A DNA stretch of 64,000 nt from NCBI GenBank assembly GCA_027314515.1, contig DAHVAR010000036.1:34622-98621 (forward strand). The letters are read 5' to 3'. Shown piece after piece: positions 28,115 through 37,071 of this stretch. Position 1 is the stretch's first letter. The number at the start of each line of letters is the position of its first letter. The translations under genes and the position numbers were made by a program. The DNA comes from Actinomycetota bacterium. Its GTDB lineage: Bacteria > Actinomycetota > Actinomycetes > Streptosporangiales > Streptosporangiaceae. The notes under the pieces were generated by a model. That model saw only the letters and a program-made list of their open reading frames with translations. It ran no database searches and had not been told where the DNA came from.

Positions 28115-28929
28115 CGGTGGTGCTGATCGTTCGTCACGGGCTGACGGCGTCCACCGGCAAAGCGCTGACGGGCTGGCTGCCCGGGATCACGCTGGACGAT
28201 CGCGGCCTGGCGCAAGCGGCCGCGATGGCGGGCAGGCTGGCCAGCCTCCCGCTGGCGGCGGTGGTCAGCAGCCCGCTGGAACGTTGCCTGCAGACCGCCG
28301 CGACGATCGCCAGCGGCCAGGCCGACTCGATGCAGGTGCTCACCGACGATCGGCTCGGCGAGTGCAAGTACGGCGACTGGACCGGCCAGCCGCTGCGCAA
28401 GCTTGCCAGGGACCCGCTCTGGCGGGTCGTCCAGGCTCACCCCAGTGCGGTGACCTTTCCCGGCCCGGACGGCGAGTCCATGAGCGGCATGCAGCAGCGC
28501 GCCGTGACGGCGGTCAGGGACTGGAACGAGAAACTAGGCCCGGACGCGACCTACCTGATCTGCTCGCACGGCGACGTCATCAAGGCGATCCTGGCCGATG
28601 CGCTCGGCATGCACCTGGACATGTCGCAGCGGATCCAGGTCGATCCTTGCTCGCTCAGCGTGATCAGGTACACCGCGCTGCGGCCGTTCGTGCTGCGCAT
28701 GAACGACACTGGTGGCGACGCCGGGGCGCTGGCCGGGCTGGCCCGCCGGCCTGCGACCGGCCCTAAGGCCGATGCCGACGCGCAGATCGGCGGCGGCGCG
28801 GGCACGGTCGGCGACGCATCAGGCGACGCGCCAGGCGACGCGCCAGGCGACGCGCCGGGGGACGGACCGGGCGACCCGTCCGGCGCACCGCAGGTCACTG
28901 GCGACACTCAGCCAACCCGCCGCCGGTAA
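28111..28929 (+). CDS. Histidine phosphatase family protein (MSMEG_4193-like)
   Basis: The protein has 272 residues. R8-H9-G10 ('VLIVRHGLTAST') is the catalytic RHG; the second His is in 'YLICSHGDVIKAI', with 'LGECKYGDWTGQPL' between. It belongs to the phosphoglycerate-mutase-like branch known as the MSMEG_4193 group; the substrate is unknown. GTG at 28111 has GGAGG 8 nt upstream. The C-terminal tail has a 12-bp repeat encoding Gly-Asp-Ala-Pro. It starts a conserved actinobacterial set with DUF3090 and the SCO1664 gene. Confidence 0.87.
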   Translation: MTVVLIVRHGLTASTGKALTGWLPGITLDDRGLAQAAAMAGRLASLPLAAVVSSPLERCLQTAATIASGQADSMQVLTDDRLGECKYGDWTGQPLRKLARDPLWRVVQAHPSAVTFPGPDGESMSGMQQRAVTAVRDWNEKLGPDATYLICSHGDVIKAILADALGMHLDMSQRIQVDPCSLSVIRYTALRPFVLRMNDTGGDAGALAGLARRPATGPKADADAQIGGGAGTVGDASGDAPGDAPGDAPGDGPGDPSGAPQVTGDTQPTRRR

Positions 28930-29024
28930 CCTGGCAGTTGACCTGGCGAGCGGCAGTCAGCTTGCGGCCAGGCAGCGCGCGGGCGGCTTCGGGCGCGGGA
29001 GGATAGGCGCGGGAGGATAGGGTC

Positions 29025-29579
29025 ATGCCGGTCTACTCGTACGACCCGCCGGAGCGATTCGTCGCGGGCACCGTCGGCCAGCCTGGGGAACGGACGTTCT
29101 ACCTGCAGGCGACGCTTGGCACCAGGGTCACAAGCGTCGCGCTGGAGAAGGGTCAGGTCAGCCAGCTCGCTGAGCGCCTCGATGAGCTGCTCGATGAGGT
29201 CACGCGGCGCACCGGCGCGGCGTCCGGAGCGGGCCGTGCGGTCGGCGAGACCGATGACGGCCCGCTTGACCTGCCGCTCACCGAGGACTTCCGGGTCGGG
29301 GCGATCGCACTGGCCTGGGATCACGACGGCGAGCGCGTGATCATCGAGGCCCAGGAGGAAAGCGACGAGCCGCTTGAGCCGCTCGCCGATGACGTACCCG
29401 ACGACGCGCCGGCCGTGCTCCGGGTGCGGATTACGGCCGAGGCGGCTCGCGCGTTCGCGCGGCGGGCCATCAGGGTTGTCAGGCAAGGCAGGCCACCCTG
29501 CCCGCTGTGCGGGCAGCCGCTCGATCCGTCCGGCCACGTATGCCCGCGGCAGAACGGTCACCGGGTCGGGCATGGCTGA
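29025..29579 (+). CDS. DUF3090 family protein
   Basis: The protein has 184 residues. The N-terminal 'YSYDPPERFVAGTVGQPGER' and 'FYLQATLGTRVTSVALEKGQ' match DUF3090. The C-terminus contains 'CPLCGQPLDPSGHVCPRQNGH', a zinc-ribbon-like set of three Cys and a His. Function unknown. It overlaps the SCO1664 gene by 8 bases, so the two are co-translated. Confidence 0.88.
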   Translation: MPVYSYDPPERFVAGTVGQPGERTFYLQATLGTRVTSVALEKGQVSQLAERLDELLDEVTRRTGAASGAGRAVGETDDGPLDLPLTEDFRVGAIALAWDHDGERVIIEAQEESDEPLEPLADDVPDDAPAVLRVRITAEAARAFARRAIRVVRQGRPPCPLCGQPLDPSGHVCPRQNGHRVGHG

Positions 29580-30426
29580 TGCGTCGCCGGCCAGCGGGGC
29601 CAGGCGGGAACGGCGGGCCCGCAGCGGCCGCCGGGCGGCACCAGCCGCGTCGGCCAACCCGTCGGTGATCGATCCTGGCGCTCCGGCGGACGGCACGGCC
29701 GATGCGGGGACTGCCGAGGCAGCGATCCTGAACTTGCTCGCTACCGGTGAGCTGGAGGTCCTTGGTCGCCTGGTCGACGCCTCGAACGCGACCATGTACT
29801 GCAGGATCAGGGCCGACGGGGCGCAGGCAGCGTGCGTGTACAAGCCGATAGCCGGCGAACGGCCGCTGTGGGATTTCCCCGAGGGCACGCTAGCCGGCCG
29901 TGAGCTGGCTGCCTACCTGGTGTCGCGGGCCGGCGGGTGGGACGTGGTGCCACCGACGGTGTACCGCGACGGGCCGTTCGGTCCCGGCATGTGCCAGCTG
30001 TGGGTAGCCGCGGACCAGGCCGTCGACCTGGTGGAGCTGGCGCGCAGCGGAGACGACGCGCGGCTTCGGCAGATGTCGGTCTTCGACGCCGTGGTGAACA
30101 ACGCCGACCGGAAGATCGGCCACCTGCTGCCGATGCCCGGCGGTCATCTGTATGGCTGCGACCACGGCGTCTGCTTCTCGGCCGAGTACAAACTGCGGAC
30201 CGTGCTGTGGCAGTGGCGCGGGAAGAAGCTGACGACCGCCGCGATCGGCGCGCTCCGCCGTTCGCATGACCTGCTGACCGCAGGCGATCTGGGCCAGGAG
30301 CTCCGGGCCTGGCTGACGGCGGATGAGGTGGCCGCGACAGTCGAGCGGGTCGAGCGGTTGCTCGCGGCGAAAGTACACCCGTACCCGCCGGCGGACTGGC
30401 CGGCGGTCCCGTGGCCGCCGATCTAG
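29572..30426 (+). CDS. SCO1664 family protein, kinase-like fold predicted
   Basis: The protein has 284 residues. The first ~45 residues are Arg/Ala-rich. The family core includes 'CVYKPIAGERPLWDFPEGTL', where Lys lies like an ATP-binding lysine, then 'VFDAVVNNADRKIGHLL' with a D-x3-N-x-DR pattern and 'YGCDHGVCFSAEYK' with an Asp-Gly-like metal region. These resemble the PI3/4-kinase or HipA-type fold, so I infer a kinase; no substrate is known. ATG at 29572 lies within the end of DUF3090. It ends 43 bp before the convergent PAC2 gene. Confidence 0.85.
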   Translation: MADASPASGARRERRARSGRRAAPAASANPSVIDPGAPADGTADAGTAEAAILNLLATGELEVLGRLVDASNATMYCRIRADGAQAACVYKPIAGERPLWDFPEGTLAGRELAAYLVSRAGGWDVVPPTVYRDGPFGPGMCQLWVAADQAVDLVELARSGDDARLRQMSVFDAVVNNADRKIGHLLPMPGGHLYGCDHGVCFSAEYKLRTVLWQWRGKKLTTAAIGALRRSHDLLTAGDLGQELRAWLTADEVAATVERVERLLAAKVHPYPPADWPAVPWPPI

Positions 30427-30469
30427 CCGGGGCCAGCACGGTCCTGGCGCCTGCCGTCGCGAGCGCTCG

Positions 30470-31375
30470 CTATGTCCGGCCGCCGTGCTCGCCGCGGCGG
30501 CGCAGGTAACGCTCGAATTCCCGGGCGATGGCGTCGCCGCTGGCCTCCGGAAGGTCGGTGGCATCCTTGGCTTCCTCAAGGCTGCGCACGTACTCGGCCA
30601 CGTCACTGTCCTGCTCGGCAAGCTCGTCCACGCCGCGCTCCCATGCCCTGGCCTCGGCGGGCAGATCGGCCAGCGGCAGGGAAATGTCCAGGATGTCCTC
30701 GACGCTGCGCAGCAGGGCCAGCGTGGCCTTAGGGCTGGGCGGCTGCGCGACGTAATGCGGCACGGCTGCCCACAGCGACACCGCCTGAATGCCCGCCGCG
30801 CTGCAGGCTTGCTGGAGTACGCCGACAATGCCCGTCGGGCCCTTGTAGTCGACGGGCTCGACATGCAACTGCGCGGCCAGCTCAGTGCCGGATGTGGCGG
30901 CCGTCACCTGAAGCGGCCGGGTATGCGGTGAGTCGGCAAGCAGCGCGCCAAGCAGGATAACTAGCTCCACGCCGAGCTCACGGAAGGCCGTCACCAGCTC
31001 TGCGGTGAAGCCGCGCCATCGCATGTTCGGCTCGATGCCGTGCAGCAGGACAAGGTCCCGGCCGGCTTGCGGCGGGCGGGCGATCTCAATCCTGGTAGTG
31101 GGCCAGACCAGTTCTTCTGCGTGCCCTTCGGTCACTTCCATGACCGGCCTGGTGACCTGGAAATCGTAGTAGTCCTCGGGATCGATCTGGCCGATGGCCT
31201 TGGCGTCCCATGCCGAGCTCAGCTGGCTGATAGCGCTGCTGGCAGCTTCGCCAGCGTCGTTCCAGCCCTCGAAGGCAGCGATAAGAGCGGGCGAGGTGAG
31301 ATGCCCAACAGCGTCGAGCTCGATCGCCAGCCACCTCCCTCCACTTCGCCGCGGCCCGGCCGGCGCACGGCCCAA
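30470..31375 (-). CDS. PAC2 family protein
   Basis: About 301 residues from the farthest start. 'LIAAFEGWNDAGEAASSAIS' is the hallmark of actinobacterial PAC2 proteins, related to eukaryotic proteasome assembly chaperones. The role in bacteria is not established, though the window also encodes a 20S proteasome 16 kb away. The start is unclear: the family normally begins a few residues before 'IELD', where only CTG (31330) lies behind a GGAGGGAGG site. A TTG at 31375 is used here. It is convergent with the SCO1664 gene. Confidence 0.85.
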   Translation of the reverse strand: MGRAPAGPRRSGGRWLAIELDAVGHLTSPALIAAFEGWNDAGEAASSAISQLSSAWDAKAIGQIDPEDYYDFQVTRPVMEVTEGHAEELVWPTTRIEIARPPQAGRDLVLLHGIEPNMRWRGFTAELVTAFRELGVELVILLGALLADSPHTRPLQVTAATSGTELAAQLHVEPVDYKGPTGIVGVLQQACSAAGIQAVSLWAAVPHYVAQPPSPKATLALLRSVEDILDISLPLADLPAEARAWERGVDELAEQDSDVAEYVRSLEEAKDATDLPEASGDAIAREFERYLRRRGEHGGRT

Positions 31376-31561
31376 CCCGAGCGGCCAGTTACCCCAAGCC
31401 TATGTTCTGCGGCCGGCAGGTCCATAAAAGACCGCCTTCTCAGCGCGATTCGGGTTGCCGGCCAGCGCATCCCTAGGATGGGGCTGGTCATGCCGCAGAT
31501 CGCTGGCGGGCATGAGACCGGGCGCACGCGCCTTCGCCACACTCCTAGCAAGGGGAACATC

Positions 31562-32221
31562 GTGCTCCAGGCTGTCATGTTCGATATGGACGGCCTGCTG
31601 GTCGACTCCGAGCCGCTGTGGTTCCGGGCGGAGAGCGTGGTGATGGCACGTCTCGGCGGGACGTGGTCGCATGCCGACCAGGGCGTCCTGGTAGGCGGAT
31701 CGATGGACACCACCGTCAGCTACCTTCTGGACAGGGGAACGCGGGCTGAGCGGCCGGCCGTCGTCGCCAGCTGGCTGACCGAGGCGATGATCGCAGAGCT
31801 GAGGAGCCAGCCGCTGCCGGTTCTTCCCGGCGCGATGGAACTGCTCGGCGAAGTCAGGGAAGCGGGCCTGCCGCACGCGCTGGTGACCTCCTCCGAGCCT
31901 GAGATCGTGGAGGTGGTGCTGTCCCGGCTGGGCGCGGGGGCGTTCGGCGTGATCGTCTGCGGCGCCGACGTGGCCCGTGCTAAGCCAGACCCGGAGGGTT
32001 ACCTGCTCGCTGCGGCCAAGCTGGGAGTCGAGCCGCAGTTCAGCATCGCGCTCGAGGATTCTCTCAATGGCACCGCCGCTGCCGAGGCGGCTGGCTACCG
32101 CACAGTGGCGGTGCCGAGTGTCGTCGGCGTCCCGGCGGCCCCCGGCCGGGTCGTGCTGAGCTCGCTTGCCGGGGTCACCCTGGCGGACCTGGCGGAGCAG
32201 TCGGGGCTGGCGCTGCGCTGA
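31562..32221 (+). CDS. HAD family hydrolase (beta-phosphoglucomutase-like)
   Basis: The protein has 219 residues. HAD motif I 'MFDMDGLLVDSEPL', motif II Thr/Ser in 'HALVTSSEPE', motif III Lys in 'ADVARAKPDPEGYLLAA' and motif IV 'IALEDSLNGTAAAE' are present, with a helical C1 cap between I and II. The family dephosphorylates sugar phosphates or similar; the exact substrate is not known. GTG at 31562 has AAGGGG about 6 nt upstream and leads into the domain; longer starts overlap the divergent PAC2 gene. Confidence 0.9.
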   Translation: MLQAVMFDMDGLLVDSEPLWFRAESVVMARLGGTWSHADQGVLVGGSMDTTVSYLLDRGTRAERPAVVASWLTEAMIAELRSQPLPVLPGAMELLGEVREAGLPHALVTSSEPEIVEVVLSRLGAGAFGVIVCGADVARAKPDPEGYLLAAAKLGVEPQFSIALEDSLNGTAAAEAAGYRTVAVPSVVGVPAAPGRVVLSSLAGVTLADLAEQSGLALR

Positions 32222-32371
32222 CCGCCCCGCCCGCATGACCGCCCCGCCCGCCTGGCCGGGCCGCATGGGATCAGATATGTGCGACAATGGAACCGATTAC
32301 GCCTAGGCCGCCTGCCGACGCCAAGAAAACGGGCACCGAGGACTGTCGGGCGGCCACGAGGGGAGGCGAAA

Positions 32372-32845
32372 GTGGGCAAGTGGCTCGATTTCGTTACCGG
32401 CAGTTTCGCGGGGCCGGTGTGCCTGGCGGTGACGGTTGCCGGAATCGTCCTGAGCATCCTTGTCTGGCGCAAGAAGGGCGCCCGCAGTGGCATCCGGGGT
32501 ATCGCCTGGTCACTGCTACCGCTGGCGATCTACCTTGTGCACGCGCTCGCGCTGGTCGGCCGCATGGTGTCCGCCGTCGTGCAGTTCGCGGCCAGTTTCG
32601 TGTTCTCCCCAGGGACCTGGCTGGGCGTCATCCTGGTTGGCATCGTGGTCGTGCTGTTCCTGGTGTCGGGCGGCATTCCGCAGGCCGGGCGCAAGCGGCG
32701 CGCTGAACGCAAGCAGTCGGGCAGCGGTGGCCCGGCCGACAGCGGGAAGGCGCCGGTGCCTGCAGTGCGCGGCAAGGCCAAGGCGGCAGACGACGACGAT
32801 CTCGGTGATGTGCGCGACATCCTGAAGCGTCACGGCATCAGCTGA
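32372..32845 (+). CDS. Hypothetical membrane protein
   Basis: The protein has 157 residues. Three hydrophobic segments at about residues 9-29, 41-62 and 74-94 are followed by a basic stretch and a linker, ending in the acidic-basic motif 'DDDLGDVRDILKRHGIS'. That ending recurs in small actinobacterial membrane proteins, but I assign no function. GTG at 32372 was chosen for the GGGGAGG about 8 nt upstream. It is convergent with the ABC importer genes (17 bp apart). Confidence 0.72.
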   Translation: MGKWLDFVTGSFAGPVCLAVTVAGIVLSILVWRKKGARSGIRGIAWSLLPLAIYLVHALALVGRMVSAVVQFAASFVFSPGTWLGVILVGIVVVLFLVSGGIPQAGRKRRAERKQSGSGGPADSGKAPVPAVRGKAKAADDDDLGDVRDILKRHGIS

Positions 32846-32862
32846 GCCCGCCGGGCGTGAGG

Positions 32863-33975
32863 TCAGGTGATCGCGGTCTCACTCAGCGGCGCCTCTGCGC
32901 TGACGGGCACGGTGGCCCAGGCGTTGACCTGGGTCTCGAAGCTCAGCGGGTGGTGACAGGCGGCCAGATGGCCCAGGCTGCCGTGCTGAACCAGCGGCGG
33001 CTCCTCCGCCGTGCAGACCTGCGTGGCGTACCGGCAGCGCGGGTGGAACCGGCAGCCGCTGGGCGGGTCGATCGGGCTCGGCACGTCGCCTTCCAGCACC
33101 AGCCGCTGGCGGCTGGCTGACAAGTCTGGGTCGGGAACCAGCACCGCCGACAGCAGGGCCTCCGTATAAGGATGGACCGGCCGCTGGTACAACTCCTCGG
33201 CCGGGGAGATCTCGACAATCTTGCCGAGGTACATGACCGCGATGCGGTCGGACACGTGCCGGACGACGCCGAGATCGTGCGCGATGAAGATGTAGGTCAG
33301 GCCTAGTTCATCCTGGAGATCGTCGAGCAGGTTGATCACCTGCGCCCGGATGGACACATCGAGCGCGGACACCGGCTCGTCGGCGATCACCAGTTTCGGC
33401 TTCAGCGCGATGGCGCGCGCGACCCCGATGCGCTGCCGCTGGCCACCCGAGAACTCGTGCGGATAGCGGTTGATGTGCTCTGCGGACAGGCCGACTAGCT
33501 CAAGCAGTTCCAGGACCCGCCTTCTGATCTGGTCGCGGCTGCCCGCCCGGTGGATGCGAAGCGGGTCGGAGATGATCGCACCGACCCGCTTGCGCGGGTT
33601 CAGGGACGCGTACGGATCCTGGAAGATCATCTGAAGGTCGCGCCGGACCGCCCGGAGCTGACGGCGGGAGTACTTGGAGATGTCCGCGCCCTCGAACTCC
33701 AGCGACCCGCTGGTGATGTCGTACAGTCGCGCGATGCACCTGGCCAGCGTCGACTTCCCGCAGCCCGACTCACCGACGAGGCCCAGCGTCTCACCGGCCC
33801 GCAGCTGGAAGCTCACGTCGTCGACGGCATGCACGCGGGCGACTTCGCGCTGGATCAGGATGCCACTCTTGATCGGGAAGTACTTCTTCAGGTGGTCGGC
33901 CCGCAGCAGCACGTCGCCCTTGGCTACGGCCGGGCCTTCCCTGAGCAGCGCGAGCTCAACGGCTCCGTCGGTCAC
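32863..33975 (-). CDS. oppF: Peptide/nickel-type ABC importer ATPase (OppF-like)
   Basis: The protein has 370 residues. Walker A '[13 protein letters not shown]', signature '[15 protein letters not shown]', Walker B '[12 protein letters not shown]' and H-loop '[11 protein letters not shown]' are intact. The C-terminal '[20 protein letters not shown]' with its Cys motif is typical of OppD/OppF ATPases. GTG start at 33975 overlaps the oppD stop (GTGA). It is the last gene of the minus-strand importer operon. Confidence 0.92.
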   Translation of the reverse strand: MTDGAVELALLREGPAVAKGDVLLRADHLKKYFPIKSGILIQREVARVHAVDDVSFQLRAGETLGLVGESGCGKSTLARCIARLYDITSGSLEFEGADISKYSRRQLRAVRRDLQMIFQDPYASLNPRKRVGAIISDPLRIHRAGSRDQIRRRVLELLELVGLSAEHINRYPHEFSGGQRQRIGVARAIALKPKLVIADEPVSALDVSIRAQVINLLDDLQDELGLTYIFIAHDLGVVRHVSDRIAVMYLGKIVEISPAEELYQRPVHPYTEALLSAVLVPDPDLSASRQRLVLEGDVPSPIDPPSGCRFHPRCRYATQVCTAEEPPLVQHGSLGHLAACHHPLSFETQVNAWATVPVSAEAPLSETAIT

Positions 33976-35000
33976 GGTCTCTCCTCCACCAGCTCAGGGT
34001 GAATCGCCCGATCCCTGACGTCCTGCTTCTGCTGGGCGCTCAGGTGGCATGCGTCCAGGTGACCCGTGCCGGTGCGGTCGAGCAGCAGCGGCGTCTCGCG
34101 GCATCGCTCGAACCGGTGAGCGCAGCGCTCGCCGAAGGCGCAGCCGGCCGGGAGCTGCATCAATGACGGGGGCAGGCCCGGGATTGCCGTCAGCCGCCGC
34201 GGCCGGGGCCGGTCTAGTCGCGCGATAGAACCGAGCAGCCCCCAGGTGTAGGGATGCTGGGGGTCATAGAACAGCTCCCGCTGCGTGCCCTGTTCGATGA
34301 TCCGGCCGGCGTACATCACCGCGATCCGGTCGGCCATGTCCGCGACGACGCCCATGTCGTGGGTGATCAGCACCACGGCGGTGCCGAAGTCCTGCCGGAG
34401 CTTCTTGATGAGAGACAGGATCTGCGCCTGGATCGTGACGTCGAGCGCGGTCGTCGGCTCGTCGGCGATCAGCACGTCGGGATTGCAGGACACCGCCATC
34501 GCGATCATGACGCGCTGCCGCATGCCGCCGGAGAACTGGTGCGGGTAGGCATCGGCCCGTTCCCGCGCGTTCGGGATGCCGACCGCAGTCAGCAACTCGA
34601 CCGCGCGATCCCGCGCGGCCTGCCGGCTGACGTGCTCGTGCTCGCGGATCTGCTCCTCGATCTGCCAGCCGACCTTGTAGACGGGATTCAGCGAGGTCAT
34701 CGGATCCTGGAAGATCATGCTGATGCCGGCCCCGCGGATCGACCTGATCTGGTCCTGGGACATGCCCATCAGGTTGGTGCCCTTGTAGATCACCTCGCCA
34801 TCGAACTGCGCGTTGGGGTCGGTGATCAGGCGCATCACCGACATCACGGTCACGCTCTTGCCTGAGCCAGACTCGCCGACGATGCCGAGTGTCTCGCCCT
34901 CGTACAACGAGACCGATACGCCATCCACGGCCCGCACGAGGCCGTCGTCGGTCCGGAAGGAGACCTTGAGGTCGCGGATGTCCAGCAGCGGATCTGCCAT
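33972..35000 (-). CDS. oppD: Peptide/nickel-type ABC importer ATPase (OppD-like)
   Basis: The protein has 342 residues. Walker A '[13 protein letters not shown]', signature '[14 protein letters not shown]' and Walker B '[12 protein letters not shown]' are intact, and the C-terminal '[14 protein letters not shown]' is the Cys-rich OppD tail. ATG at 35000 overlaps the oppB stop (TGATG), which decides the start over an upstream in-frame option at 35030. It works as a heterodimer with OppF. Confidence 0.93.
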   Translation of the reverse strand: MADPLLDIRDLKVSFRTDDGLVRAVDGVSVSLYEGETLGIVGESGSGKSVTVMSVMRLITDPNAQFDGEVIYKGTNLMGMSQDQIRSIRGAGISMIFQDPMTSLNPVYKVGWQIEEQIREHEHVSRQAARDRAVELLTAVGIPNARERADAYPHQFSGGMRQRVMIAMAVSCNPDVLIADEPTTALDVTIQAQILSLIKKLRQDFGTAVVLITHDMGVVADMADRIAVMYAGRIIEQGTQRELFYDPQHPYTWGLLGSIARLDRPRPRRLTAIPGLPPSLMQLPAGCAFGERCAHRFERCRETPLLLDRTGTGHLDACHLSAQQKQDVRDRAIHPELVEERP

Positions 35001-35968
35001 CAGGCTGGCCGCACTCTCGGGTCGAGCCACGCATAGGCGATATCGACGAGCGCGTTCATCAGCACGATGAAGAACGCGCCGTAGATGACCACGGCCATGA
35101 TCGTCGGCAGATCGAGGTTCTGCAGCGCTTGCCAGGTAAGGAAGCCCACGCCGTGAATGCCGAACACCACCTCAGTAAGGATCGCGCCGCCACCCACTAG
35201 TGCCCCGAAGTCCAGGCCGAACAGGCTGACGAAAGTGATCATTGATGTGCGCAGCGTATGCCTGAGCAGGACCCGCTGTTCAGACAGTCCCTTGGCGCGC
35301 GCAGTGCGGACGTAATCCTCGGTCTGGATCTCCAGCAGGTTCGCCCGCAGCACCCGGGCATAGAAGCCGATGTACAGAATCGACAAAGTGATCCACGGGA
35401 AGACGAGCCCGGTGAACCAGTGCAGCGGGCTGACGGTGAACGACGTATAGCCCAGCGGCGGTACCCAGCTGAACACGCTGTTGTGCAGCCCGCCCTGGGT
35501 GATGAGGTTGGCGACCTGCCCGATCCAGAAGACCGGCGCGGACAGGCCGATCAGAGCCAGGATCATCAGGATCGGGTCATAAATCCGGCCGCGCAGCCTG
35601 GCCGCGGCCACGCCCATCACGATGGCCATGACGATCCATATGATCGCCGCCCCGAAGACCAGCGACAGCGTCGCGGGCGCGGCGGCGAAGATCTCCGGTA
35701 TGACCAGCTGGCCCTGGTCCGAGTAGGACACCAGGTTGCGGGTGATGAAGATCCGCTTCATCATCAGCCCGTACTGCACGACCAGTGGCCGGTTGAGGCC
35801 GAGCTGAGCCCGGACCTCGGCCAGCGTCTGCGGGCTCGGGTTGCGGCCGGCCAGGGCACGGGCCGGGTCCACGCCCGGCGTCTTGAAGAAGATGAAGAAC
35901 ACCACGACCGTGATCACGAACATCACGACCACAGTCCACAGCGTGCGACGGATGATGAAGGTCAGCAC
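35000..35968 (-). CDS. oppB: ABC importer permease (OppB-like)
   Basis: The protein has 322 residues with about six hydrophobic segments. The EAA-like loop 'YVRTARAKGLSEQRVLLRHT' is the ATPase contact of Opp/Dpp permeases. Residues 9-29 form the first membrane segment and a large external loop follows, typical of OppB. GTG at 35968 was chosen because it begins right before the membrane segment; a longer start overlaps oppC. Coupled to oppD by TGATG. Confidence 0.9.
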   Translation of the reverse strand: MLTFIIRRTLWTVVVMFVITVVVFFIFFKTPGVDPARALAGRNPSPQTLAEVRAQLGLNRPLVVQYGLMMKRIFITRNLVSYSDQGQLVIPEIFAAAPATLSLVFGAAIIWIVMAIVMGVAAARLRGRIYDPILMILALIGLSAPVFWIGQVANLITQGGLHNSVFSWVPPLGYTSFTVSPLHWFTGLVFPWITLSILYIGFYARVLRANLLEIQTEDYVRTARAKGLSEQRVLLRHTLRTSMITFVSLFGLDFGALVGGGAILTEVVFGIHGVGFLTWQALQNLDLPTIMAVVIYGAFFIVLMNALVDIAYAWLDPRVRPA

Positions 35969-35999
35969 CGGCGGCACCCGCTCCGGGGCATGGCCATCG

Positions 36000-37043
36000 C
36001 TACCGCACCCGCAGCTTCGCGCGCGGGTCGAGCGCGTCCCTGACTCCGTCGCCAAGTACGTTGAGCGCCAGCACCGTGAGCACGATCATGATTCCCGGCG
36101 CGAGGGAGACCCACGGCCGGGTGTAGAGCAGGTCCTGCCCATCGGAAATGATCGTGCCCCAGCTGACATTGGGCGGCTGGACGCCAACGGAGAGGTAGGA
36201 CAGCGCCGACTCGGTAAGGATCGTAGTGGCGATCATCAGCGGCAGCAGCACGATGACGGTCGACACCACGTTCGGCAGGATCTCCGAGAAGATCAGCCGG
36301 TAGTTCGACGCGCCCTGGGCGATCGCGGCCTCGACGAACTCCTTGCCGGCGACTGAGAGCACCTGGCCGCGAACCGGCCGGTAGACGTACGGCACGTAAA
36401 TGAACGCGATGATGACCGTCGGCGTCCACAGGCTGGTCGCGCTGACGTGCAGGAATCCGATCTGGATCCCGTTGGAGTGGGTCAGCAGCTCGGTCGCGAG
36501 CGAGATCGCCAGCAGGTAGACGGGGAACGCCCAGATCACGTCCATCAGCCGCGACAAGATCGCGTCAGCCAGTCCGCCGAAGAAGCCGGCGATCAGCGCG
36601 ACGATCGTGGCGACGATGCAGCACAGCAGAGCTGAGCAGATGCCGATCTGCAGTGAGGCGCGGCCACCGTAGAGGAGCAGTGCCGCTACGTCACGACCGA
36701 TGTTGTCGGCGCCGAGGAAATAGTGGTGGAGGTTCCACGTCGGCCCGATCGGCGTCTCGCCCAGCTTGAGTAGCCCGCCGCCTTCCTGCATGACCGGCAC
36801 GACCTTGCCGTGCACGATCGTCGTGCCGTTGAGGTTGGGACCGAGCACGTTCCCGTCGTGCGCCACGTCGTGCGCGTACAGCGGCGCGGCCGCGCACACC
36901 ACGATGAGCAGGAGAAACAGGCCGAGCGCCGCCAGCGCGAGCCGGTTGCGCCTGAGCCTGCGCCAGGCCAGCGCCCACGGGTTGCGGCCGGCCGAGGCCG
37001 ACCGCAACCCGGTGGACGTGACCTGCTCAGCTACAGCAGCCAT
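36000..37043 (-). CDS. oppC: ABC importer permease (OppC-like)
   Basis: The protein has 347 residues. An N-terminal membrane segment (about 38-58) is followed by an external loop with 'HYFLGADNIGRDVAALLLYG', typical of OppC/DppC, then five more membrane segments with the contact loop 'GKEFVEAAIAQGASNYRLIF'. It pairs with OppB. It is 28 bp from the oppA stop on the same strand. Confidence 0.92.
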   Translation of the reverse strand: MAAVAEQVTSTGLRSASAGRNPWALAWRRLRRNRLALAALGLFLLLIVVCAAAPLYAHDVAHDGNVLGPNLNGTTIVHGKVVPVMQEGGGLLKLGETPIGPTWNLHHYFLGADNIGRDVAALLLYGGRASLQIGICSALLCCIVATIVALIAGFFGGLADAILSRLMDVIWAFPVYLLAISLATELLTHSNGIQIGFLHVSATSLWTPTVIIAFIYVPYVYRPVRGQVLSVAGKEFVEAAIAQGASNYRLIFSEILPNVVSTVIVLLPLMIATTILTESALSYLSVGVQPPNVSWGTIISDGQDLLYTRPWVSLAPGIMIVLTVLALNVLGDGVRDALDPRAKLRVR

Positions 37044-37071
37044 AACCTGATCTCCGCCAGGATCCGGCCGC

